The notes under the pieces were generated by a model. That model was given only the letters and a program-made list of their open reading frames with translations. It did no database searches and was not told the DNA's origin. A stretch of DNA of 64,000 nucleotides from Dryococelus australis (lineage: Eukaryota > Arthropoda > Insecta > Phasmatodea > Phasmatidae). The position numbers were made by a program, and so were the translations under genes. The stretch is taken from contig CM056997.1 in the NCBI GenBank assembly GCA_029891345.1, forward strand, positions 216,295,212-216,359,211, given 5' to 3'. This document shows, one piece after another, positions 37,306-49,529 of this stretch; position 1 is the stretch's first letter, and each line of letters starts with the position of its first letter.

Positions 37306-38340
37306 CTCAATCCTATGCAACCCCACCATTCATTCAAATGCATGACCGTTCCAGCTCCTACGTACATAAACACCCCCTCCCCCTTCACACCAATTCTCCT
37401 CAGTCGGCTTTCAGGTCCCGACCTCTAGATACCTGTACTGACTCTCATTGCATAATTGCAAATTATGCAAAAATAAATTATAAGTACTCCCAAAAAGAAT
37501 CGAACCAAGCCCCGTCCGCTGCTACCACCAGGATGGCGGCCAACATCCTCACAACACCTGCCAGAACAACCAACTCCATTCTCTGGCACACAGAGAGGGT
37601 AGAAAGCATTGATGCTATAAATTGGAGGCCATTCGAATTTTAGTAGTCCTAGGCAGAGGACACGTGAATAGACACTCTGTAAATGTAAATACACAAGTGC
37701 TTATGTATGTGATTAAATAATTCATTGTGCATAATAAGTAATTGGAAATTATGCAAGTGCATAGATTATGCAAGTATGTACTTAGTAATTGCATCATTAA
37801 ATAGTTCATTGCGCGATTAAATAATTTAATGCACAATTTATTAATTATTGCACAAATACATGTGTTCACCCTGGACAACTGTCGAACCCCCTCCCCTATA
37901 TAGTTGCATTTGCACTTCCCCTCTCCTTTCCCCTTCCAAGATTGTCTTTGTGATCATCAAGCTGAAGAAACAACATCTCTCAGTCTCTCTCTGACAGCTG
38001 AAGAGACAACGTGTCTAATTACACTCATTATGCAATTACACAAATAAAATAATCTAAGTTCTCTCAACAGGAATCGAACCCATTACCACCCGGGCCACGG
38101 GCCGCAGCAAGCTCATCCTGGCGGCCCTCCAACACACGACACCCCGACAGACAACCTCCTCACATCTCCGACAGTCGCACGGCTCGAAGAGGTGGGACAG
38201 GGGGGATGAGAAGTGAATTGAAACTGCAATCTGCAAGCGTAAGTGCATGTGCATATGCAAGGCGCAACTTCCATGCCACCATCTTGGATTTCTATCCAGT
38301 ACCATCCAGCTCCCCCTACTTATGTTAAAGGATCCAGCAG
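37306..38340. repeat. Repeat-rich stretch with two related tRNA-like B-box copies
   Basis: Two segments share aaaa(g/c)gaatcgaacc, a CCACC-containing run and aggatggcggcc / tcctggcggccc: 37495-37560 and 38067-38140, about 570 bp apart in the same orientation. On the minus strand each gives a GGTTCGATTC B box. Text like gccaccatcttggattt near 38272 also occurs in the foldback arms. The rest is AT-rich with attatgcaa-type repeats near 37710-37860. No gene is supported. Confidence 0.5.
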
Positions 38341-38780
38341 TGTGGGGGTGTCAATTTCGTGATCTAAAACAAGAATATAAATCCAAACTTACGTAAAAAT
38401 TCACACCAAATAAACTTAACGATTTTATTCCTTTCTCTGTGTATCCGATGGAGGCGATTTCTGCACCCTGTGCATTCTCCGAAAACTCCCAGCTTCTCGG
38501 CTGCCATCGTTGGGACTGGGAACAAGCTCTTTTTGAGTGGCGGGCATATTCGTCACTAGAATCATTCGCATTTATACCAGAGGGAATATAACCCTTATTA
38601 TTCGTATTGCTGTCTGAGGTATCCTCGTTTTATAAACGTGATGTAAATATATCCTGAAGGTTCTCGTACATCTCCGCTTCAATTTGGTTGAAACAAACAA
38701 TCAATTGTTCGATACAACTTAAAATGTGTTTAGCTCTACGTGAATTAAACAGTTTCAGTTAACATATAAAAATTCGGAAG
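38341..38780. other. No recognisable feature
   Basis: Nothing identified. A short GC-balanced patch at 38440-38560 has no open frame of note. Confidence 0.45.
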
Positions 38781-38846
38781 ACCTACTGATAATCGAACCT
38801 AGATCATCTGAGCACGTGCGTTACATCAGAGTAACCTCAGCTACAG
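38781..38846 (-). repeat. tRNA-like segment
   Basis: On the minus strand ctgtagctgaggttactctg gives an A-box-like start and AGGTTCGATTATC a B box. The T-stem pairing is imperfect and no SINE body is recognisable. It is probably a tRNA-derived fragment. Confidence 0.5.
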
Positions 38847-38986
38847 TGAAAACTGACGAAGTTGGAGGGTTTGTAAATATGAACATTTAAATACTGCGCT
38901 GTGCAAATAAATATTTAAAGCTTTACAGTTTCACTTTTTAGTTTCCTTTTAACATTTTTCTATTAAGATGCCTACGCCATTATTAA

Positions 38987-39947
38987 TCCATACTATTATA
39001 TAATGAGGTATGGTTTGTTTGTTTGCTTTTTGTAGAGGTAAATCTCTGGAATCACTAATCTGATTATAATAATACTTTCGCCGTTAGAAAGCTTAATTCT
39101 TCCCGGTGGACATCGGCTATGTTTAATAAAAAAAATCATTGAGAAATTAAAAAATTTGTTATAAAAATTAGCTTTTTTGCTGCTTTCTAAGCATGCTCTA
39201 CCAAAACTGCATGACCGATTGTTATAAATTTGTCATTGTTAGCAACCTACATTTTTCCATATAGCTATATACATATATCAAGTGGAGCCACAGAGGTCCA
39301 GTGGTTACAATAATCTCAAGTGGAACCGCAGTGGACCAGTGGGTAGAGCGATACCAACTGGGTACGTAGTGGCACAGTGGCTAGAGCACTCTCGAGTGGG
39401 GCTGCCGTGTCTCAGTCGATAGACATATATATTAAGTGGGGCCACAGAGGCCCAGTAGCTAGACAGATTCCAAGTGGGGATGCAGTGGCGCAGTAGACAG
39501 AAATATATAAAGTGGGGATGCAGTGGCGCAGTAGTTAGAGCGATACCAAATGGGATCGCAGTGGCTCAGTGTATATAAATATATCTAGTGGGGCTTCAGT
39601 GACCCAGTCGCCAGAGCGATCCCAAGTGGGACAGAAGTGGCTAAATGGATAGAAATTAATCAAGAAATATATCAACTCCATAAAACCTGAGCGAAACTAT
39701 AACGAACTACTTTAATTTGCTATTAAGTCTAAATAATTACATGTACGTAAAAAAGACAAGCTACGATTTTTTAAATATTTTAATTATTAATAACTTATTA
39801 TAATCCACGTTTGCCATATATGTCTTATTGTAGCAAGAGCTTAGAATTATTCACAGTTACTTTTAAAATGTTAATTTAAAATTTTGTAATTAAAACATAG
39901 TTTTCGAACAAATCAGTGCTTAGCAAAGCGGGCGAGGGTATATCTAG
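38987..39947 (+). mobile_element. Non-autonomous Helitron-like element with A|T insertion site
   Basis: The 5' end begins TC at 38987 (tccatactattatataatga), and the 3' end is ggcgagggtatatCTAG, ending at 39947. The flanking bases are A and T, the Helitron target. The interior near 39060-39125 (ctttcgccgttagaaagctt, then ggtggacatcggctatgttt) is text I associate with a widespread insect Helitron-like family; that is from memory of the family and should be checked. No Rep/helicase is encoded. A tandem array of ten units of about 38 bp fills 39279-39661. Confidence 0.75.
39279..39661 (+). repeat. Ten-unit, 38-bp tandem array with tRNA A-box-like core
   Basis: The unit is close to aagtggggatgcagtggcgc followed by agtagttagagcgatacc. 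The core TGGCGCAGTAGTTAGAGC is close to the consensus A box of polymerase III genes (TRGCNNAGYGG). No B box is present in any unit. Units loosely alternate between a gatacc end and a tatata end, hinting at dimer expansion. Individual units differ at several positions. Confidence 0.8.
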
Positions 39948-42900
39948 TCTTAGATAAATGCACTAAGAAGCATTTTTACTATCCCAATTGTTACAAAAAA
40001 TGCACAGAAACACTCGAGCTGTAAAAAACAAAGGATTATCAAATGAGTGGCAAAATAAATATATACAGTTAATACAACAAAATATTTAGTCAACAGACTA
40101 ATTTCTTTTCGCCCAAGACAAATTTTTGTTTATGAAACTGTGTATTTGGTTATATAAACAAATGTAATTTTGTTGCTATTCAAGTTTTGTCTACACAACA
40201 AAATATTTTGTTGGAATAAGTAAATATATTTTGATTCTATGCAATTTAATCATTTGTTGTGTGCTCTATCGATGTTTTCTGATAAGATATATGCAGCACT
40301 CACAGCCTCGGGATTTATAGGCTTGCATGCGAGATAAAATTGGTAATTTTTTAAAAATGAATAATATATATATTTTCCATCCAATTTTACGTGAACACGA
40401 CATTGCTGTAACAGATTACTCGAGAATACAGAGTGTAATGTGTTATTTTGTTGGCAGGAAAGAATGCAGAAGTAATGATATGCAAACATATGTAGATAGT
40501 TCACTTAGGATGACGTATTTGCATGTATGTTTACGTACCGGGTTCCCTTTAAGAACAATGAACATGATCGTGTACATCTAAGTATCACAAGTGAGAATAG
40601 TTTGTGTATGTATAAATATTGACACTAACCTAGAATAAATCAATTAGTATAAGTTCCAATACAAAGGCTAGGTACGCGACCGTCACAGTTATACGCATTA
40701 CGTTACATTCAATTATTTGAGAAGGGAATAATCTATTGAACAGATGAACACTTGATAACGATCATATAATTAACCTGTGTGGTACTATGGCCTGGTCCAC
40801 CACAGGCTGGATGCTGCAGGCACTCAGGAACAATATCGCCCTTATGTAGTCTCTGCTGGTGCACAAACACTTTGTATGTATGAGCTGAAATAGCCACTAT
40901 ATTCTAGTCACTTTAAAGAAAAAGAAATATCATTGACATGAAAATGGAGTAATAGTGCGAAACATCTTACGTGTAAAGAATTTTACACACTACATTTGAT
41001 TTCTGCATTATGGATTTATTGCAGTTTTCTTTTACCAGTATTTCACTTGCTGAATGCTGAAATAAAAAAAATTAATATAGAAAACCCTGAATGGCAATAT
41101 GGACTAAAGAAATAGGAAAGAAAATCAAAAATCAACTGCCGTTGGATAGCGGTCGTTTCAAAAATCACTGTACCCATATACAAAGTGTTAAAAACATGTA
41201 AATTGTTTTTAACTCGTACCTCAGTTTAATATTATAATTCTCAAAAGAATACTGTTTCTGGGGTAAAACTAACTGTAAAATATTTCATTAACGTACTTCG
41301 TTAAGCTCAATGGGACAATGAACTGTTCCTTAGGCTTTGCGGTGTTTAAACTGCTGGAAACTGTGTTCATGATGCTTTTCCGAAATGGCGTCATTCCAGC
41401 CTTCTAGAACAAATGGACGTTATGGGTTTCGTCATAATGTAAACAAATAATACTTCGCAGCTGTTGAAGGCCGATGCTGTCGGAGGAATTCAATTTTATT
41501 GAGCAGGAAACGGGAAACGATGCGGCATTTTCCCGCTGCACGTCCAAAACCACTGTAGGCAGCTCTCTTTATGTGGACCAACCGTCCACCGACGAGCGTC
41601 GAATCCAATACCACCTACCTCCTAATTCTGCTACGCGAAAGGGACTTTAAGGCACACATCTTAATCGCGAATCCAATAAAAATCTTCCAGCAGACAAGAC
41701 GAGTATCGGACACCTTAATAAACTAGTTTAAAACCCTATGCTTCGTCCACTCCGGACGAGCTTCCTGCTGTATGTTATATCTATTCAAGTGATAATGGCA
41801 GAGAGCTAGATTCCTAACTGCCCGGCGCAGGCTAACCCTATCCTACCTCTCCAGCCAAAACAAGCGCAGGGTTTGAACCTGCCAGCCAACCGGAAGGCTT
41901 ACAACTTAAAACTAAATAAAACGATCTTCTCCAATGGCCTAACTATAAAGAAGCATATATTATACGGTCTCGAAACAGAGGTACATACATAAGTAATACC
42001 TGAAACATTAACAATAGCGAGACCAAAAATAAAATGAATATTATTAATTATATATACAAAAATAATAATATAGCTAACTAACTCATTTAAACATTAAAAA
42101 TTGTCATAGATACACCTAAAATTAAAAGCCCTACCATTCAGAAAAATAACAATAAATAAAATAAAATAATTAAATTCATTAAAATGTGCATACATGAAAA
42201 CGTTACGTGACAATAGCGAGAAATAAAACATAAAAACATTATACATTCATAAAGACGGGAAAACGTGTGTGCTACAAGAGGTACAACGGACGCTTATTAC
42301 GCGAACTCCAGCAACGCACGCCAGCAGTATGTGATACGTTCCAGAGCGTCGCTCTGTCAATCAGAGAGCGGGTGCGTCTACATCAAAGGCACCATCATGT
42401 CATTTAGCTTCCGTGTATTTATCTACTCTACGCTGCAGCCAGAGACAAATATCCTGAAACAAGTGCAATGCAACATTCCGGAAGAGAATATTATTTGATG
42501 GAATTACAGTTTATTCATTCATGTTTTTTTTTTTTTTTTTTTTTCCACAAGAAAGAGAGTCAAAGTGACGGCTCAGTAAGTCTAGTTATAATATGCAAAA
42601 AGTTAGCAAACATTAATCGAAAAAAAAAATTGAGTCTGTTGTGAAACTTTATAGAAATGATTAAACATCAATAGGCATCGCTTCCCTCGAAGAAATGGGA
42701 ATATGGCAGCAATACAGAACGTTAAGGAAAATAATCAGTTTGAAGGCTTGGTAATATTTTATGTAACAATGCCCCGATAATCGCGTTCATTGTTCTCCAC
42801 CTACAAATGTACCACTTACGGGATACATACCTTCGGTTATACGTTCTTACTTTCGAGCTCGTGCTTCTTGGTGTATGTGTTTCCAACATCCTTTTGAAAG

Positions 42901-43560
42901 TGGTTTTGGCTTGATGAAGTTCACTAATCACTTCTCTTGTGTGCTTTCAAACTTATACGATATTACTCCTCAAACAAGCTAATGCTTCGGCTCAGTACAT
43001 AATAGCGCCTGATTGCCTGCTATTAAGTTCTCACTACAGACGACTGCATTAGCTGACGTCGTAATCGTTCGCGTTTGCTTTTCTGATTCCCTTCAGCTTG
43101 GTCAGATTCTATCCATCAGTTTCATTCTTCTGTCCAAACTCTCACATCATCGGTGATTATTTGTTTCCCGCAGCGAGCATTCACATGCTTCCATAAATCA
43201 GCCGTCATTGCGAGACGTATGTTGAGCAATAAGATCAAATATTTAGCCAACATCAGCGAGCTTTCGAAAGTGGAAAACCTTATACGGTCACTCAAACTGG
43301 TTAAAAATTGACGCCTGAATCGACCACGCCAGAGAAACTCGAAATAGCTGCTCGATTACACTTCGATTTTCTTCCTCATGAACACGACGTTAAGCTGCCT
43401 CCCAGTGAGTACTTGTAATAACAATGTGGTATTTTCTACGGCCAGCTCTGGCCTCTACATTTTCTCGGCGGTTTTCTGTGCATTAGGTGAATTACCTTCA
43501 GTCTAATGGAAGTGCTCAGGTTTCCCGCGTGCTGTTATCTAAATGATGATTGAGAATATA
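39948..43560. other. No recognisable gene over about 3.6 kb
   Basis: AT-rich. A T tract lies at 42524-42544. A B-box-like ggtttgaacc sits near 41870 without an A box. Overlapping short frames at 40250-40581 and 41432-41614 have no family motif. Confidence 0.45.
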
Positions 43561-44090
43561 TACTAAAAAAAACCTCAAACTGGTGATATTACTGAGCGTA
43601 GAGTAAAGCACACATCACTCAACAAGATTAAAATCGTTTGAGACCAACCGTTCCAGTAGTTATAAATAGTCTGTTCTGGCACACCTGGCATCCTGATGAG
43701 GATCGGGGATGCGTGGCGGCCACCTTGGATCTCGCCAAAAGGCAAAAATTTCCCTTTTTCGTCTAGAAACGGGAAAATATCCCTAAAAAATTCCCGTTTC
43801 CGGCGACCATATTGGTAGCCAGTACACCGCCGGCGGCCGTCTTGACATTCAGTACGCCTCAAAACCTCATGCATTTGCATTTTGTTTGTAGTTTTCTCTG
43901 GATGCTTCCATCCTACCGAGTATCTCTACTTCATGCTCTTGCATTTCACCCTGTTGAATGTCTCTACTTCATGCTGTAACATTCCATTATAACAAATGTC
44001 TCTACTTCATGCATTTGCATTTACATTGTCCTTTTATTTGGTTGCTCCCATCCTACTAAATGTCTCTACTTCACCCTGCCGTATATCTCC
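43561..44090. repeat. Degenerate short repeats (ctctacttcatgc and gcggccaccttgg types)
   Basis: The phrase tctctacttcatgc occurs at about 43921, 43963 and 43999, with a shorter tctctacttcaccc at 44062, interleaved with cttgcatttc and catcctac. The phrase ggcggccaccttgg near 43716 and the agtacaccgcc text near 43822 recall the foldback arms at 33.3 and 37.1 kb. No coding frame is supported. Confidence 0.55.
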
Positions 44091-44670
44091 TAGTGCCCTA
44101 TCATGATGCCAGCCCAGATCAATACTACAATGTCAGCCGTACTCTCCCCAGGGTGTTCCCATTGTGCGCCCACCGGCAGTATTTTTTCGTCCTAGCGAAC
44201 GTCCCGCATTCCAATCCGATGACGGCCATCTTAGATTCTCGATCCCCACCACAACACCAACCTAAAAATTCCCTGAAGGTTTCCTCTTGTACCTCTCACG
44301 AGCCAGAATAGCCCTTCCAACTCTACGGCTTAATCCCCTGCACCTTATTGACCCATTCCAACCTACAGAATATGTTAAAAATATAAAAAAAGTGGCTAGC
44401 TTAAGGTGTAACAGAAGATATCGAGTGCTCTTCTAAAGAGAGATGGGATATGGTTTCACACACACAACATTGTGGCACGTGACCATATCTCTACCAGCTT
44501 GACGACTATGTGGGTCTGCGAGGGAGCACCCTAGCATCGAAAAGTGTCGGCTGCCAGAAGAAACAAATACACTAGCTTCCTGCTAGTCGACATGAAAAAT
44601 TGCTTTACATTGGCCAACTACTCAAGTTTGCCTGAAGGAAACAGAAAAACAAGTCGTTAGTAACCTCGTC

Positions 44671-44683
44671 GGGGGGGGGGGGG
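44671..44683. repeat. 13-G run at the edge of the 120-bp satellite
   Basis: Thirteen consecutive G directly before the first satellite unit. Confidence 0.9.
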
Positions 44684-44684
44684 T

Positions 44685-46445
44685 GTAAAAAGGAGCGAGA
44701 GGACAAGTTTGACCTACGTCTACTTATAATCATAGTTGGCTGTAAGTTCCGAACCATTTCAGATATAGTGGCCAAAATCGCATAATAGGCAACACTCCAG
44801 ACAATGAAAAGGAGCGAGGGGTCATGATTGACCAATGTTTACTCAAAAGCATAGTTGTCTGTAAATTCCGAACCATTTAAGTTATAGTGGCCAAAATCAT
44901 AACATAAGAATCGCCCCAAACAACGAAAAGTATCGGGGTCAAGTGTAACATATGTTTACTTATGAGCATAGGTGGCTACAAGTTCCGAAGCATTTAATTT
45001 ATAGTAGTTAAAATCTTAATATAGGCATCACCCCAGATAATGAAAAAAGGAGCTGGGATTAGTATGGCCTACATCTATGTACAAGCATAGTTGGCTGTAA
45101 GTTTTGAACAATTACGATATAGTGGCCAAAATCTTAACATAGGCATCACCCCAGATATTGAAAAAAAGGAGCGAAGGGTAAAGTATGACTTATGTCTATG
45201 TATAGGCATAGTTAGCTGTAAGTTTCGAACCATTTAACATATCGTATCCAAAATCATAACATAGACAACACCCCAGACAGTGAAAAGGAGCAAGGCACCA
45301 AGTATGACATATGTGCACATATAAGCATATTTGGCAGTAATTTCCGATTTGTGTGAGACACAAACAAGTACCAAATTCGTAATGGAGGCATCGCCTTAGA
45401 TAAAAAAAAGAAGTGATGGGTCAAGTTTAACCTATGTCTAATTATAAGCATTGTTGGCTATAAGTTCTAAACCATTTCAGATATAGTGGCCAAAATTGTA
45501 ACATAGGCAACACCCTAGACAACAATAGGGAGCGAGGTGACATATTTGACCTATGTCTACTTAAAAGCATATTTGACTGTAATTTCAGAACCATTTAAGG
45601 CATAGTGGCTAAATCATAACACAGGAAACACTCCAGACAATGAAAAGGATAGAGGGATCAAGTATAGCCTATGTATACTTATTAGCATAGGTGACTGTAA
45701 TGTGAGAACCATTTTAAGATATAGTGGCCAAAATCTTTCAATAGGCATCATCCCAGAGAATGAAAAAAAGGAGCGGGCATGAAGTATGAATTATGTCTAT
45801 GTATAAGCATAGTTACTTGTAAGTTTCGAACTGTTTAAGATATAGTAACCAAAATTATGCCATAGGAACACCCCAGACAATGAAAAGGAGAGAGTTGTCA
45901 AGTATCACCTATGCCTACTTATAAGCATAGTTGGCTGAAAGTTCCAAACCGTTTAAGAATAGTGGAAAAAATCATAATATAGGCATCACCCCAGACAATG
46001 AAAAGGAATGAGGGGCACCTATAAGATAAGATAGCTAAAAATCTTAACATAGGCTTTACCTATGTAAACGAAAAGGAGCAAGGGGTCAATTATGACCTAT
46101 GTCCACTTATGAGCATAATTGGCGGCAATTTCTGAACCATTTAATATATAGTAGACAAAATCATAACATATATTCACTCCAGGCAATGAAAAGGATTGAG
46201 GTGCCAAGTATGGTGTATATCTGCATATAAGCATAGGTGGTTGTAAGTTCCGAACCATTTAAGATAGAGTGGACAAAATCATAACATAGGAAACTCCCCA
46301 GGCAACAAAAAAAAAGAAGTGAGTGGTCAAGTATGTCCTAAGTGCACTATCTCAGTTCACACATGACCCAAGAGCACATATAAGTAAGGTTGGATATGTA
46401 ATTTTGGAACTGTGGAAGATACAGCTAACAAAAATCATAACTAGC
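44685..46445 (+). repeat. Satellite, period about 120 bp, about 14 units
   Basis: Each unit carries ccccagacaatgaaaaggag, cgaggggtcaagtatgacct, tatgtctacttataagcata, gttggctgtaagttccgaac and catttaagatatagtggcca. The ccagacaatgaaaagg motif starts near 44798, 44920, 45041, 45159 and so on at 118-123 bp steps. Units have diverged by many substitutions, and one near 46015-46060 is truncated. A partial unit is stranded at 47456-47500. Coding frames across it are short and not conserved between units. Confidence 0.85.
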
Positions 46446-47949
46446 GAAAGTGCGAACATCATGCCCTATTATTCCGATGCAGGGAGAACCCTCCATTTGC
46501 TCCCAGTTGCATAGTTCATCCTACGGAAATTGCGAACATCACATTCATGCATTCCACCCAGATGCCAGCCATCTTGGCTTCTCGTGTGCATTCCAATACC
46601 GGGCTATTCCCCAAATGCTCCTTGGGACGTTTCCTTCTCAGCGAATATTCCGAATGCGCCCACACTCCCCAGCATCCTGCCATGATACAAGCCTCTCTCT
46701 TTTCCTGATCAATACCACAATGCCAGTATCTCTCCCTGATTCCTACCACGATGCCATGATGTCTTCTCAGTTTTATCCCAGCTCCCTACCACAATGGCAG
46801 CCTTTTTCCCTGATCCCTACCATAATGCCAGGGTGACTACTCAGTGCTATCCCATATACCCATAATGATGCCAATGCCCCCCGCTATGACTCAAGCCTCT
46901 CTGTCCCCGATCCTTACAACAGTGTCAGCCTATCTCCCAGATCCCAAAAAGTCTTCTCAGTACTATCCCAGCTTTTAGCCAGGACACCAAGGCTCCCTGC
47001 TTCTTTCCGATCCCTGAAATGGCGATGGTGCTATCCCGCAGTGAAAAAAATAATTACCTTCTCACATTAAGGCTGCATGCTTGCCCCATGACACTCCATT
47101 CCTCCACATGCACACATGATGCATTAGCAGTTAATGAAAATGTGGCAGGTGTTATAAAAAAGAAGCAATTAAACATTACAGCGAACTAAGTATGTGGGCT
47201 AGCTGACGACCAGCTATCAGGCCATGAATATACATGTCCCAACTTAAACACCATGTCCCCGTTTACACATCCTCCATCTCCTGTTCCGGTGCTCTAATAC
47301 TGTCATGCACCATCCATTCTCCACACCTCCACTACACCTTCAGTTCATCCAGACCCCTCCCCATCCATTATCTGCACCTACTCTCTCTCACCGAAAAATC
47401 AGCATGTGTTGGCCTGTCCATCGCCACATAAACTGTAACATCGGGCCATGGGAGATGAGCCAAGTATGTCCTAAGCGCACTTATAAGCAAACATTGCACG
47501 CCAGGAGATATAATAAAGTACATACCAGCATGGACCTATACACTCGCCAAAATAAATGCAGAAGAGTGTGCGTTTGTTCCGGTTTCCCTTGGGTTACCAG
47601 TCCCATGCTTTGACTACACCACTACAATTGCATGATAAGTGCGAGGAGATGAAATAGCATACATATGCATATAGGCCTACACATGCGACAGATATTGTAT
47701 GGTTAGAGGAAGTAAATACCTGCATTGGCTTATATACTCGACAGACAATAAACTTGTCATCGCGAGCCAGCGAGGTGTTCTCCTTCGAGACGCACCTATT
47801 CTAAAACCTTCGGGGACTCGCCTATGCTAACGATGTTAAAGAAGGAATACTTGCATGGGTTTACGCACCCACCAGTCTTGTAATCCCTAGACAGCGCAGT
47901 TTTCTCCTTCTGAAGCCGTCTATTGCGATGACACATTCGGCAACAATAC
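46446..47949. repeat. Degenerate simple repeats; no gene
   Basis: From 46450 to 47040 phrases such as gatccctaccacaatgccag and ctcagtactatcccagc recur irregularly at roughly 40-70 bp. The phrase gatgccagccatcttggctt at 46560 again resembles the foldback-arm text. The frame at 46450-46836 lies wholly inside this repetitive DNA. 47050-47949 holds nothing I recognise except the stray satellite unit. Confidence 0.5.
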
Positions 47950-49450
47950 AGGCAACACTGCTACACACACATTCAAACAGAAAACACAATGTGAAGGTAA
48001 TTATTTACATATACTTACGAAACAACACAATCGCACAAGCGCAGTGGCTGTGTGTTTGTTAAATTATGATACACAAGACCAGATCAGCATAACAGAATGA
48101 CTTTATTACAAATGGAAATCATCACTTTAAGAGTGTAGCAGTCACTCACGACACTAGCAGCAGGCAACACGATTGTCATTGCATGATCAGTGAGAATATG
48201 TAAGTCAGCCCAATCGGTCGACTGGCAGCACAGGCAAGTGGAAGGGAAGATACAGAACACTAGCTGCGAGAGAGAGACGTGTCAGTGCTCCAGGGTGGTA
48301 GACCAGCCGAGTCACACACATTCCATTATGTGAGGAATTCAAGTAAATGACAACTAGCACAAGCATCGGGTGCTGTACGCTGCGATAATGCTAGACACGA
48401 CCAGGCCGGCATTACGAACCGATTAAAACGAAACCATCACCAGGAGAGACGATATCACTACACATAGGTAAACATCAAAAAGTAGATATAATAATGTACT
48501 AATCAATGAACCAGCAGCGAGCGCTGTCCATTAGGCAAAAAAAAAAAAAGTAGCATTTGTGAAGTGTGGAAACAATGAGGTCATTACTACTACACAACAA
48601 AGTAAAGGTAAAATTGTTATTAGTACTTACCAACCAACAAAATCAGACAAGCGTAGGGTGTGTGTGTTAAACTATGCTAGACAAAGCCAGATAAGCACAG
48701 CAGAATGATTTCAATACAAATGGAAATCTTCACATTCAGAGTGAAGACATCACTCTTGACACTGACAGTGACAGATCCGAACGTCATTGCATGATCCATG
48801 AGAATCTGAAAGGCAGCTCAAGCGGTCGACTGGCAGCGCAGACAAGCAGAAGGGAAGGCACAGAACACTAGTCCAGAGAGAGAGAGAGAGAGAGAGAGAA
48901 AGATAGAGATAGGTGTGTAAGAGAGTGGTAGACCAGCCGAGTCACACACATTCCATCACGAGAAGGAATTCAAGTACTTGGCAACTAGCACAAGCATCGG
49001 GTGCTGTACGCTATAATAATCCTGCTAGACACGACAAGGCCATCCTTACGAACCTAATCAAACAAAACCACCAAGAGAGACGACACCGCTACACACAGAG
49101 GTAAACCACAACAAAAAAATATATATAATCATTTACCAACTGATGCACGAGCATCAAGCACTGTACATTAGGAGAAAAAAGCCATTTTTGAAGTGTGGGA
49201 ACAAAGAGATCATTACTACTACACAACAAAGTAAAGGTAAAATTGTTATAAGTACTTACCAACCAACACAATTACATAAGCGCAGGGTGTGTATGGTACA
49301 CGATGCTAGACAAGGCCAAACCGCCTTGGTCAGTAAGCCAGAACGATCTCCTTACTAAACAAAATCATTACATACAGCCATCACTCACAACACTAGCAGT
49401 GGCCGACCTGACATCGTTGTGTGGCAGGCAGTTATACTCTGTCTTCGATG
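47950..49450 (+). repeat. Tandem long repeat, 610-630 bp unit, about 2.5 copies
   Basis: Landmarks recur in order: tacttaccaaccaacac (variant near 48017, then 48627 and 49252), cattgcatgatc (about 48179 and 48786), cggtcgactggcagc (48217, 48825), a GA microsatellite (48880s), gtggtagaccagccgagtca (48295, 48926), and gcacaagcatcgggtgctgt (48358, 48986). The third copy changes after about 49420 into a different tail. An inverted copy occupies 63241-64000. No protein-coding frame persists between copies. Confidence 0.85.
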
Positions 49451-49529
49451 TGCACTGGTGTACCGAGCTGTCACTGCTCCAGGCAGTCATGCTCCGTCTC
49501 TGGCCTGTGCTCGAGATATGTTATTACAA

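Noticed and set aside
12343-38846. Functional tRNA genes at 12343, 33938, 34981 and 38781
   Set aside because: A and B boxes are visible, but acceptor stems do not pair well and anticodon arms are irregular, so they fit SINE heads or tRNA relics better. A covariance-model scan would decide.
41473-41652. Plus-strand frame starting at 41473
   Set aside because: Under 60 codons, no family motif, and the minus strand is also open over the same span.
44685-46445. CRISPR-like array in the tandem regions
   Set aside because: The repeats are contiguous with no unique spacers, and the window is eukaryotic.
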